Shown: piece after piece, positions 1-4,962 of the stretch
How the letters are laid out: the number at the start of each line of letters is the position of its first letter
Position numbering within the stretch: the stretch's first letter is position 1
NCBI GenBank assembly: GCA_905235345.1
Contig: CAJOLO010000118.1
Coordinates: 1-5,132 of the forward strand
Origin: an uncultured Lachnospiraceae bacterium
GTDB lineage: Bacteria; Bacillota; Clostridia; Lachnospirales; Lachnospiraceae
Length of the DNA stretch: 5,132 nt
Direction of reading: 5' to 3'
The notes under the pieces: model-generated
Seen by the model: the letters and a program-made list of their open reading frames with translations, nothing else
Told to the model about the DNA's origin: nothing
The model's database searches: none
Translations under genes and position numbers: made by a program

Positions 1-63
1 ACCGCCAAGCTTTGCCCTCGCGCGCCGTGCCTCCAAGTCTTCAATCGCTTCGTTCCATTCCAT
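1..63 (-). CDS. Carboxyltransferase subunit of a biotin-dependent acyl-CoA carboxylase/decarboxylase (N-terminal fragment)
   Basis: Only the first 21 codons are inside the window; the gene runs off its left edge. The start is secure: the ATG at 63-61 follows a perfect AGGAGG (77-72) by 8 bases, and an in-frame TAG lies a few codons upstream. The visible peptide is MEWNEAIEDLEARRARAKLGG. The charged helix ending in an R-R-A-R-A-K-L-G-G pattern resembles the N-terminus of acyl-CoA carboxylase carboxyltransferase beta chains and of methylmalonyl-CoA decarboxylase alpha (PccB/MmdA-like), where such a helix runs into a GGG segment before the CoA-binding core. Those enzymes move carboxyl groups between biotin and an acyl-CoA in the cytoplasm. 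The start of a gene is real; the family is inferred from about 12 residues and could be wrong. The 97-base gap to the M23 gene has no clear terminator, so readthrough is possible. A weak promoter-like pair (TTGAAA 143-138, ATATAA 118-113) could serve it. Confidence 0.5.
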   Translation of the reverse strand, partial: MEWNEAIEDLEARRARAKLGG

Positions 64-160
64 TTTAAGTTCCTCCTGTATAGACTACGCATCTTCTTTA
101 CAATGATACTGCTTATATTTCGTTCTTTCAAGACTCGTTTCAAAAAAAACATGTAAATGA

Positions 161-2206
161 TCACTGTGTCTGATATAGATACGGTAACGGATCCACCGCC
201 TCACCATTGATACGGATCTCAAAATGCAGATGCGGTCCCGTACTGCGTCCCGTGTTACCTGACAGTGCAATCTGATCTCCCTGATCCACATACTGACCGA
301 CACTTACAAGCACCTCACTTAAATGTCCGTACCTTGTCGCCACGCCATCTCCATGATCGATAATAACACAGTTTCCATAGCCGCCAACCCAGCCTGCAGT
401 GATAACCTGACCGCCTCTTGATGCCCTCACAGTAGTTCCCTGCGGAACACCCACATCAGTTCCGGCATGCAATCTTCCCCAACGATATCCAAAGTTAGAT
501 GTCACATTCCAGTTCGTTACAGGGAACATATATGTAGGCTGTGATTTTGTTCCCCTAAGCACTATCTCAGGAACTGCGGCAACCTCAACAACCTCATCAA
601 TCTGCTTTCTGTCACTTTCTATGTTGCCCTTATATGTAATAAGATCCGTAACCGTATGTGTTCCCGGTGTTCCCTCCTGAATTACAGAGGTCTCTCCGAT
701 AAACATACTGTCATCATCCTGATATTCCACATCAGCATAATAATTCTCCGTATAGGTCTCCTGTTTCTCCACCATGACCTCTACCGGAGGTGTGGGCACG
801 ACAATGTTTAATCTGTCATCATAATAGATGTCGTCATCATTCTCAATTCCTTCATTTAATTCCTTAATCCTGTCTTCACTCATCCCGACCTTTTCAGCAA
901 TGATCGAAAGACAGTCTCCCGGAACCACCACATATACCCCGGCTTCATCAACCGGTGTTGTAACTTCATTATAAACTGTATCCCTGTCCTCAATCTGTGA
1001 TGCGTTAACATAGGTCTCGACCACGGAAATCCTGTCTGAGAAGCCTACATATTTCACACCATCCTCAGCAGAAAGCTTCTCTTCTGCCTCTGCAACCGCA
1101 GGATTTTTCTCCGCATCTGTTTCCGCTGCACCATCTCCTGCTACACTCTCTGCAGCATCATTTTCTGTCTCATCATCGGTTGCAGCATCCTCAGAATTGT
1201 TCGTATCCGCAGCATCATTTTCACCGGTGCTGTCCTCATTGGAATCCGCATTGCCTTCATTATCCGAAGTCCCGCCTTCCTGTGATTCGGCATTGCCTTC
1301 CCCGGCCACAGCAGTATCACTGCTGCTGTCACCTTCATTGTCCACGCTTCCACTTTCCGACTGTCCCTCCGTCAACGCTGTTTTTATATACCGTGGAATT
1401 ATCTTCTCCTCACCATTAACACCGATATCTGCCGCATTGCCTGTATCCTCGCTTGAATTCCCGGTTCCTTCGCCGTTCTCATCATCACTCTCCGGCTCAC
1501 CATCACCTGTCTGCTCTCCGCTCTCTAACTTATCCGGCATAACTCTCTCGCCATCCTCAAGCTTTCTGGCAACCTCAACCTCGTACATGGTAACATTCTT
1601 ACTCTCCGGAGATTTAAGTCCGACCTGAAATTCATTATTATCATCATAAGCACTCTGAGCGTCCTCCAAAACAGAAACGACATCCTCAAAATGTTCCACC
1701 GTTACCGTATAATCATCAATACGCATGGTATATGCCAGCTTCTTATCCTTAGAAGCGTAATTGTCAAAGCTGGCCAGAATCTCATTCTCAAGCTCATCTC
1801 CCTTAAGAGTCTTCATCTCTTTAAGAAGTGCCTTATCAGATTCATCCTCCTTATTAACCGGCTTATATTCTGCAGTGACCCATATAGGTTTCACGCCATC
1901 GGCATTATAGGCAAGTCTGGCGGCCTTATACGATTCTTCGCCTTCCTCTTTACTCTTTGCAATCGCCACCACTTTACCGTTAATTATTACCTTGACCTTA
2001 TCTCCCCATGCAAAATGATTCATGATCGAAGATGCAACATCCTCTGCCTTCTCCTTCATGCTCTTTTGGGTTCCTTTTTCCGCACTGTCGTATTCATTCT
2101 TTATATCCTTAATTCCCGGTGCAATAAGCATTCCTATTGCAAGTCCGAAAATTGCTGACTTAAAATAATCCCATTGTACTCTTGTCTTGAAATCTATCTT
2201 CTTCAC
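161..2206 (-). CDS. Membrane-anchored LysM/G5 M23-family peptidoglycan endopeptidase
   Basis: A 681-residue cell-surface hydrolase predicted to cut peptide cross-links in peptidoglycan. Residues below are numbered from the GTG start. A basic N-terminus and a hydrophobic stretch at about 19-32 (IFGLAIGMLIAPGI) look like an uncleaved signal anchor, leaving the rest outside. Two or three short related modules (about 70-98, 159-187, 385-415) surround an acidic low-complexity linker at 228-369. Then come LysM (424-471, with VPGDCLSIIAEKVGMS), G5 (475-553) and peptidase M23 (558-673). All expected catalytic residues are present: HAGTD (H580, D584), YGHL (H628) and HLHFE (H659, H661), so it should be an active zinc metalloprotease. 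I chose GTG 2206-2204 because AGAGGA (2218-2213) sits 6 bases before it. An in-frame ATG at 2230-2228 overlaps the stop of the upstream flavoprotein gene and has only AGGA touching it; it would add 8 residues. The 16-base gap to that gene suggests one operon. Confidence 0.93.
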   Translation of the reverse strand: MKKIDFKTRVQWDYFKSAIFGLAIGMLIAPGIKDIKNEYDSAEKGTQKSMKEKAEDVASSIMNHFAWGDKVKVIINGKVVAIAKSKEEGEESYKAARLAYNADGVKPIWVTAEYKPVNKEDESDKALLKEMKTLKGDELENEILASFDNYASKDKKLAYTMRIDDYTVTVEHFEDVVSVLEDAQSAYDDNNEFQVGLKSPESKNVTMYEVEVARKLEDGERVMPDKLESGEQTGDGEPESDDENGEGTGNSSEDTGNAADIGVNGEEKIIPRYIKTALTEGQSESGSVDNEGDSSSDTAVAGEGNAESQEGGTSDNEGNADSNEDSTGENDAADTNNSEDAATDDETENDAAESVAGDGAAETDAEKNPAVAEAEEKLSAEDGVKYVGFSDRISVVETYVNASQIEDRDTVYNEVTTPVDEAGVYVVVPGDCLSIIAEKVGMSEDRIKELNEGIENDDDIYYDDRLNIVVPTPPVEVMVEKQETYTENYYADVEYQDDDSMFIGETSVIQEGTPGTHTVTDLITYKGNIESDRKQIDEVVEVAAVPEIVLRGTKSQPTYMFPVTNWNVTSNFGYRWGRLHAGTDVGVPQGTTVRASRGGQVITAGWVGGYGNCVIIDHGDGVATRYGHLSEVLVSVGQYVDQGDQIALSGNTGRSTGPHLHFEIRINGEAVDPLPYLYQTQ

Positions 2207-2212
2207 AACTAT

Positions 2213-2218
2213 TCCTCT
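2213..2218 (-). promoter_or_regulatory. Ribosome binding site deciding the GTG start of the M23 gene
   Basis: AGAGGA on the minus strand lies 6 bases before GTG 2206-2204. This is better placed than the AGGA that directly abuts the upstream ATG at 2230, so it favours the shorter, GTG-initiated protein. Confidence 0.6.
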
Positions 2219-2222
2219 ATTC

Positions 2223-2810
2223 TTATGCATTCCTTACCTTAGTATGTGCCTGTTTCCTCACAGAATAACCAAATGAACCCAGTTCCCTGCCGAGCTCATA
2301 ATAAACGCCATGAGAATATGCAATCAGCTCTGTATCTTCCAAATGAAATGCACCTTTCTCGTCCATATACTTCTCTGACACCTGTACATTCACTACCTCG
2401 GCAATGAACATATCATGACTCCCAAGCTCTAACACCTGTTTCACCTTACATTCAATATTCACAGGGCTCTCCATTACAATAGGCGCATTGATTATTTCCG
2501 CTTCGCCCTTAGTTAAATGTGCTGTCTGAAATTTATCTTCATCTTTTCCACTCTTAACGCCACAGTAGTCTGTTGCTCTTACAAGACTCCTGGTTGTAAG
2601 ATTAACAACAAAAACTCCGCTTTCCTTTATCATCCGGTAGGAATGTCTCTCTTTTCGTACAGAGATTGAGAGCATCGCAGGATCAGAACATATAGTACCT
2701 GCCCACGCTACAGTTAATACATTGTCATTACCCTCATTATCCCTGCAGCTTACAAGCACCGGCGGAACCGGATATAGCATATTGCCGGGTTTCCAGGATT
2801 GTTTCTTCAT
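2223..2810 (-). CDS. Flavin reductase-like FMN-binding protein (flavoredoxin type)
   Basis: A 195-residue soluble protein of the flavin reductase-like split-barrel family, which binds FMN and moves electrons between reduced nicotinamide or ferredoxin-type donors and flavin. Visible hallmarks are the FMN-binding strand NVLTVAWAGTICSDPAMLSI at 30-49, then SVRKERHSYRMI at 50-61, FVVNL at 67-71, SGKDEDKF at 87-94 and LGSHDMFIAEV at 129-139 (His132-Asp133 at the usual 'G-x-H' position). Length fits the 160-200 residue norm. The start is ATG 2810-2808, with GGAGG (2824-2820) 9 bases before it; an earlier in-frame ATG at 2831 would place that GGAGG inside the gene and has no such site of its own. 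The stop is 16 bases from the preferred M23 start, so the two are probably co-transcribed, though no functional link between them is obvious. The physiological donor and acceptor cannot be told from sequence. Confidence 0.9.
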   Translation of the reverse strand: MKKQSWKPGNMLYPVPPVLVSCRDNEGNDNVLTVAWAGTICSDPAMLSISVRKERHSYRMIKESGVFVVNLTTRSLVRATDYCGVKSGKDEDKFQTAHLTKGEAEIINAPIVMESPVNIECKVKQVLELGSHDMFIAEVVNVQVSEKYMDEKGAFHLEDTELIAYSHGVYYELGRELGSFGYSVRKQAHTKVRNA

Positions 2811-2819
2811 ATCTATAGG

Positions 2820-2824
2820 CCTCC
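2820..2824 (-). promoter_or_regulatory. Ribosome binding site deciding the flavoprotein start
   Basis: GGAGG on the minus strand lies 9 bases upstream of ATG 2810-2808. It selects this ATG over the in-frame ATG 21 bases upstream at 2831-2829, which would add seven residues (MIWRPID) absent from the usual family N-terminus. Confidence 0.75.
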
Positions 2825-2839
2825 ATATCATTCTTTAAT

Positions 2840-2853
2840 ATAGCAACTGCTAT
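2840..2853. repeat. 14-base inverted repeat ATAGCA-AC-TGCTAT in the flavoprotein leader
   Basis: Perfect 6-base arms around a 2-base centre, lying 16 bases upstream of the flavoprotein Shine-Dalgarno site. The tiny centre makes it more likely a DNA-binding site for a dimeric regulator than an RNA hairpin. No known regulator consensus is recognised, and a match this short could be chance. Confidence 0.3.
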
Positions 2854-2868
2854 GCCACTTAGAATCGG

Positions 2869-2886
2869 TGTACCAGGCTCTGTACA
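2869..2886. repeat. Inverted repeat TGTAC-N8-GTACA near the flavoprotein promoter
   Basis: Five-base perfect arms with an 8-base spacer; the right half is itself within the palindrome CTGTACAG. It would cover the transcription start expected from the candidate promoter at 2892-2918, a usual place for an operator. Arms this short give only weak support. Confidence 0.3.
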
Positions 2887-2891
2887 GTTAC

Positions 2892-2918
2892 ATAATATAA
2901 TGTTATTCCCCGATTCAA
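2892..2918 (-). promoter_or_regulatory. Candidate promoter for the flavoprotein-M23 operon
   Basis: On the minus strand, TTGAAT (2918-2913) and TATTAT (2897-2892) are separated by 15 bases, shorter than the preferred 17. The expected start of transcription is near 2885, giving a leader of about 75 bases. A second possibility further upstream is TTGTCA (3047-3042) with TATAAA (3022-3017), spacing 19. Neither is a strong match. Confidence 0.3.
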
Positions 2919-2995
2919 CTCTATATTACATATTTTAAAACTTGATCGTGAAACTAATACAGCGTAAATAAACTAAGCCAATCCGAAATCAGCTC

Positions 2996-3008
2996 GTTAC
3001 ATTGTAAC
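2996..3008. repeat. 13-base perfect palindrome GTTACA-T-TGTAAC
   Basis: An uninterrupted 6-base dyad around one central base, in the divergent spacer between the flavoprotein and hemolysin III genes. Its form is that of a transcription-factor half-site pair. It lies just downstream of the alternative minus-strand promoter (TTGTCA/TATAAA at 3047-3017), where a repressor could block initiation. The regulator is unknown. Confidence 0.4.
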
Positions 3009-3073
3009 ACGTATACTTTATATTGTAAAACATTATAATTCTGACAATTTTTTCATTAATTTAAAAAAATAAC

Positions 3074-3102
3074 TTGCATATTCTATTTATAAGATGTATT
3101 AT
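3074..3102 (+). promoter_or_regulatory. Candidate promoter of the hemolysin III gene
   Basis: TTGCAT (3074-3079) and TATTAT (3097-3102) are separated by exactly 17 bases in an AT-rich context. Transcription would start near 3109, giving a leader of about 140 nt. Other -10-like boxes (TATAAA 3151, TATAAT 3176 and 3203) lie closer to the gene but lack a convincing -35 partner at the right distance. Confidence 0.45.
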
Positions 3103-3114
3103 ATGCATGTGGCA

Positions 3115-3139
3115 TGATGTAGTATTCATTACTACGTCA
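3115..3139 (+). promoter_or_regulatory. Stem-loop/dyad in the hemolysin III leader
   Basis: Arms TGATGTAGTA (3115-3124) and TACTACGTCA (3130-3139) flank a TTCAT loop. Nine of ten positions are Watson-Crick pairs and the tenth is a T-G wobble. It falls just after the predicted transcription start. No T-run follows, so it is not a terminator; it could be an operator or a 5'-leader hairpin. A second, weaker repeat (AAACC 3182-3186, GGTTT 3195-3199) lies further down the same leader. Confidence 0.45.
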
Positions 3140-3251
3140 CATAGTCACTATATAAATGCTCGTTTTATTCTTCATTATAATAAACCCGCAAGCCGGTTTT
3201 ACTATAATTAATGTATTGTTTATATTTTATACAGAAAGGATGTGACATTAT

Positions 3252-4022
3252 ATGAACACAGCTCATATAACTGCAAATGCAACGGATAGATTGTCATTTA
3301 CTTCAAAAGAAATGAATGCTTTTGCTCAGACTAAAGCAACAGATGACACCTCTGTCTCAACAGAAAAATATACCTTCAAAGTTAAAGATCCCGGCAGTGC
3401 ATTGACACATTTTATTGCCATGACAGGTGCCATTCTTGCTTCAGCACCGCTCATTATTAAAGCATACCATGGTATTCACCGTTCATATCTTAGTGCATTT
3501 GTCATATTTATCGTAAGTATGATTGCACTTTATGCCGCAAGCACAACTTATCATACCTTCGACATATCGGAAAAAGTCAACCGTACACTTAGGAAAATTG
3601 ATCATTCCATGATATTCGTACTCATAGCAGGCTCCTATACTCCTGTATGCCTCATGGCTCTCCCGAGAAACATAGGCATTCCGCTGTTGGCAACTGTATG
3701 GATAATTACCGTTATCGGTACAATCTTTAAGATATGCTGGATCACCTGCCCTCATTGGGTATCCTCAGTACTTTATATAGGAATGGGCTGGCTGGTCGCA
3801 ATTGCATTCCCTACTGTCATAGAGAGTCTTCCACATGCTGCATTTACATGGTTGTTGATTGGCGGAATAATATACACCATAGGTGGAATTATATATGCAC
3901 TCAAGCTTCCTCTGCTGGCAAGATTCAATTGGAAGAACTTCGGAAATCACGAGTTATTTCACTGCTTTGTAATGGCCGGAAGCCTGTGCCACTTCATTAT
4001 GGTATATGAATATCTGGCATAA
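3252..4022 (+). CDS. Hemolysin III / PAQR family seven-helix membrane protein (TrhA-like)
   Basis: A 256-residue polytopic membrane protein of the hemolysin III branch of the PAQR superfamily (relatives of adiponectin and progestin receptors). Members are linked to membrane lipid homeostasis, and the fold binds zinc; the haemolysin name rests on old expression work and does not imply a toxin here. About seven hydrophobic segments can be drawn (48-70, 79-101, 118-136, 141-160, 171-190, 196-217, 234-254). Family motifs are intact: DPGSALTHF at 46-54, STTYH at 97-101 (Ser97, His101), RKIDHSMIFVLIAGSYTP at 114-131, and NHELFHCFVMAGSLCHF at 232-248 with the HxxxH zinc pair His233/His237. The N-terminal ~40 residues are a polar Ser/Thr-rich extension absent from typical ~215-residue members. 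The start is ATG 3252 with AGAAAGGA (3233-3240) 11 bases before it; no internal ATG has a better site. It stands alone, converging on the Nudix gene. Confidence 0.92.
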   Translation: MNTAHITANATDRLSFTSKEMNAFAQTKATDDTSVSTEKYTFKVKDPGSALTHFIAMTGAILASAPLIIKAYHGIHRSYLSAFVIFIVSMIALYAASTTYHTFDISEKVNRTLRKIDHSMIFVLIAGSYTPVCLMALPRNIGIPLLATVWIITVIGTIFKICWITCPHWVSSVLYIGMGWLVAIAFPTVIESLPHAAFTWLLIGGIIYTIGGIIYALKLPLLARFNWKNFGNHELFHCFVMAGSLCHFIMVYEYLA

Positions 4023-4030
4023 TTATTACG

Positions 4031-4083
4031 AAATCCCCCGGGAATACGCATGGACTAATTGCTATTCTTAAGGGGATTTTCTC
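4031..4083 (+). terminator. Composite intrinsic terminator between convergent genes
   Basis: The outer stem AAATCCCC (4031-4038) with GGGGATTT (4072-4079) encloses a second stem GAATA (4042-4046) with TATTC (4063-4067), capped by GCA (4048-4050) with TGC (4060-4062). A T-rich tail (TTTTCTCTTATTT from 4077) follows on the plus strand, so it should end the hemolysin III transcript 8 bases after its stop codon. It also lies directly downstream of the minus-strand Nudix gene and may slow that transcript, but the tail in that direction is poorer in T. Confidence 0.75.
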
Positions 4084-4647
4084 TTATTTACCTTTGCTCC
4101 ACATATAACAATACGCCTGAGTTCTTGCCGCAAAATACTCCTTTTTCAAAAGCTCCTTCACTTCATCCCTGGTGTACCAGCCTGCCTCTATCTCCTCCAC
4201 TGTCGAAGTACTGGGAGTAAATGTTCCCGCTGCCACTCCGACAACACAGATATTCTTTTCATTAGAAAACCCGATAGCAGAAAAACTCTCATTAAGCACA
4301 TCATTAATCTCTATAATATCAAGTCCCGTTTCCTCCTTAAGTTCCCGCCTTGCACTCTGTTCATAATTCTCACCGGGATCAATCAGCCCTGCCGGAAAAT
4401 TAATAACAAAATCACCACATGCCATACGATACTCCTTATTGAGCAGCAGCTTCTCTCCACTCTCATCATGCATGATAAGCACAACAGAATCCGCGGGATG
4501 ATCAGCGAGTTGTTCTCTGGTTTTAAGATCGGGATTTCTGCTTATCATCTCATATATCTTTTCCTTATGATCGATAGTTTCATAAGTAATATCATATCTT
4601 GTTATAAACTTACCTGATTCTTTCTTTTCTATATCTTTAAATTTCAT
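4084..4647 (-). CDS. Nudix hydrolase, ADP-ribose pyrophosphatase-like
   Basis: A 187-residue cytoplasmic Nudix hydrolase. The Nudix box is complete at 87-109, fitting G-x5-E-x7-R-E-U-x-E-E-x-G-U: Gly87, Glu93, Arg101-Glu102-Leu103, Glu105-Glu106, Gly108-Leu109. These residues bind the divalent metals that hydrolyse a nucleoside diphosphate linked to another moiety. The FPAG just before the box (84-87), the VEEIEAGWYT segment (150-159) and the overall length fit the ADP-ribose/NDP-sugar pyrophosphatase (NudF-like) group, which turns ADP-ribose into AMP and ribose 5-phosphate; the substrate itself is inferred. The ATG at 4647 is the first after an in-frame TGA, so the start is firm. Its AAGGAGG (4667-4661) is 13 bases away, longer than usual. 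A promoter for it in 4648-4800 is not clear. Confidence 0.92.
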   Translation of the reverse strand: MKFKDIEKKESGKFITRYDITYETIDHKEKIYEMISRNPDLKTREQLADHPADSVVLIMHDESGEKLLLNKEYRMACGDFVINFPAGLIDPGENYEQSARRELKEETGLDIIEINDVLNESFSAIGFSNEKNICVVGVAAGTFTPSTSTVEEIEAGWYTRDEVKELLKKEYFAARTQAYCYMWSKGK

Positions 4648-4660
4648 ATATCAATACGTT

Positions 4661-4667
4661 CCTCCTT
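4661..4667 (-). promoter_or_regulatory. Distant Shine-Dalgarno site of the Nudix gene
   Basis: AAGGAGG is a perfect match to the 16S tail but is 13 bases from ATG 4647-4645, against the usual 5-9. A TTG at 4654-4652 is at the ideal 6-base distance but opens only a 5-codon frame that overlaps the real ATG. The segment ATAAGGAGGA (4669-4660) is complementary at 9 of 10 positions to the C-rich linker of the proposed small RNA at 4852-4861. Confidence 0.6.
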
Positions 4668-4770
4668 ATACTTAAAATTGTTAGTTACAGTATCACAACC
4701 ATCTATTTAAGATTTTCTTTAGTATCTTCACAAACTATAAAATCTTTGAACACAATTTATTCACAATTTT

Positions 4771-4780
4771 TATATATAGT
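4771..4780 (+). promoter_or_regulatory. Candidate -10 region for the small RNA
   Basis: The stretch TATATATAGT contains TATAGT (4775-4780), five of six bases matching the -10 consensus. No good -35 box sits 16-18 bases upstream; TTGAAC (4746-4751) would pair with TATATA (4771-4776) at a 19-base spacing. Transcription would begin at about 4783-4788. Confidence 0.35.
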
Positions 4781-4796
4781 ATTTATTGTAAATACT
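4778..4796. repeat. 19-base perfect palindrome overlapping the small RNA promoter
   Basis: AGTATTTA (4778-4785), TTG, TAAATACT (4789-4796): 8-base perfect arms with a 3-base centre. It overlaps the -10-like box and the expected start of transcription, the typical place for a repressor operator. It could instead form an AT-rich hairpin at the 5' end of the RNA. No known operator consensus is recognised. Confidence 0.45.
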
Positions 4797-4903
4797 TTTC
4801 ATATCGAGTACATAAGTCAAACCTATGGTGCGACTTAAGTGTACTCTACCCTCCCCCTTATTTGAGAAGCGAAAGACAATTATCTTTCGCTTCTCTTTTA
4901 TTT
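4787..4903 (+). ncRNA. Candidate trans-acting small RNA with C-rich anti-Shine-Dalgarno linker
   Basis: A predicted RNA of about 115 nt in a spacer with no plus-strand protein gene. Stem-loop 1 pairs GAGTACA (4806-4812) with TGTACTC (4840-4846) and TAAGTC (4813-4818) with GACTTA (4832-4837), leaving a 2-base AG bulge; its 13-base loop can form a small ACC/GGT helix (4821-4823, 4827-4829). An unpaired 17-base linker TACCCTCCCCCTTATTT (4847-4863) follows and holds CCTCC at 4850-4854. The 3' end is a strong intrinsic terminator. This plan is that of Gram-positive regulatory RNAs that use a C-rich single strand to cover ribosome binding sites, such as the streptococcal csRNAs and the RsaE/RoxS group; no sequence homology to those is claimed. 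The 5' end is uncertain by some 20 bases. It might instead be a 3' remnant of a longer transcript, but both flanking genes lie on the other strand. Confidence 0.55.
4864..4903 (+). terminator. Strong plus-strand intrinsic terminator
   Basis: A perfect 13-base stem, GAGAAGCGAAAGA (4864-4876) with TCTTTCGCTTCTC (4883-4895), a 6-base CAATTA loop and the tail TTTTATTT (4896-4903). Read on the minus strand the hairpin is followed by AAATAAGGGGG, not a T-run, so it works in the plus direction only. No plus-strand protein gene precedes it, which is the main reason to propose a small RNA here. Confidence 0.88.
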
Positions 4904-4962
4904 CATCATATTTCTGATTAATTACAACTATTCCCTTTTTATCATACATCACTTTACCGTTT

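Noticed and set aside
130..160. Run of eight T on the minus strand just after the M23 stop as a terminator
   Set aside because: Only a 4-bp stem with a G-U pair (GTGA/TTAC) precedes it, too weak for an intrinsic terminator.
1197..1628. A 143-codon plus-strand open frame opposite the M23 linker
   Set aside because: It is the antisense shadow of the acidic linker: biased Glu/Asp/Ser codons give a Ser/Pro-rich reverse frame. It has no ribosome binding site or domain.
1691..2158. A 155-codon plus-strand open frame opposite the N-terminal part of the M23 gene
   Set aside because: It lies wholly within a well-supported minus-strand gene, has no ribosome binding site, and its composition is typical of an antisense frame.
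3182..3199. AAACC/GGTTT repeat upstream of the hemolysin III gene as a terminator or attenuator
   Set aside because: The stem is only 5 bp with an 8-base loop and the following T-run is short; it is noted as a minor leader repeat only.
4770..4952. A 60-codon minus-strand open frame across the small RNA region
   Set aside because: It has no Shine-Dalgarno site before its ATG, reads through both RNA stems and the terminator, and its peptide shows no recognisable domain. RNA structure explains the sequence better.
4904..4962. Search for a terminator of the HAD gene
   Set aside because: No hairpin followed by a minus-strand T-run is visible; the hairpin at 4864-4895 has its T-tail on the plus strand only.
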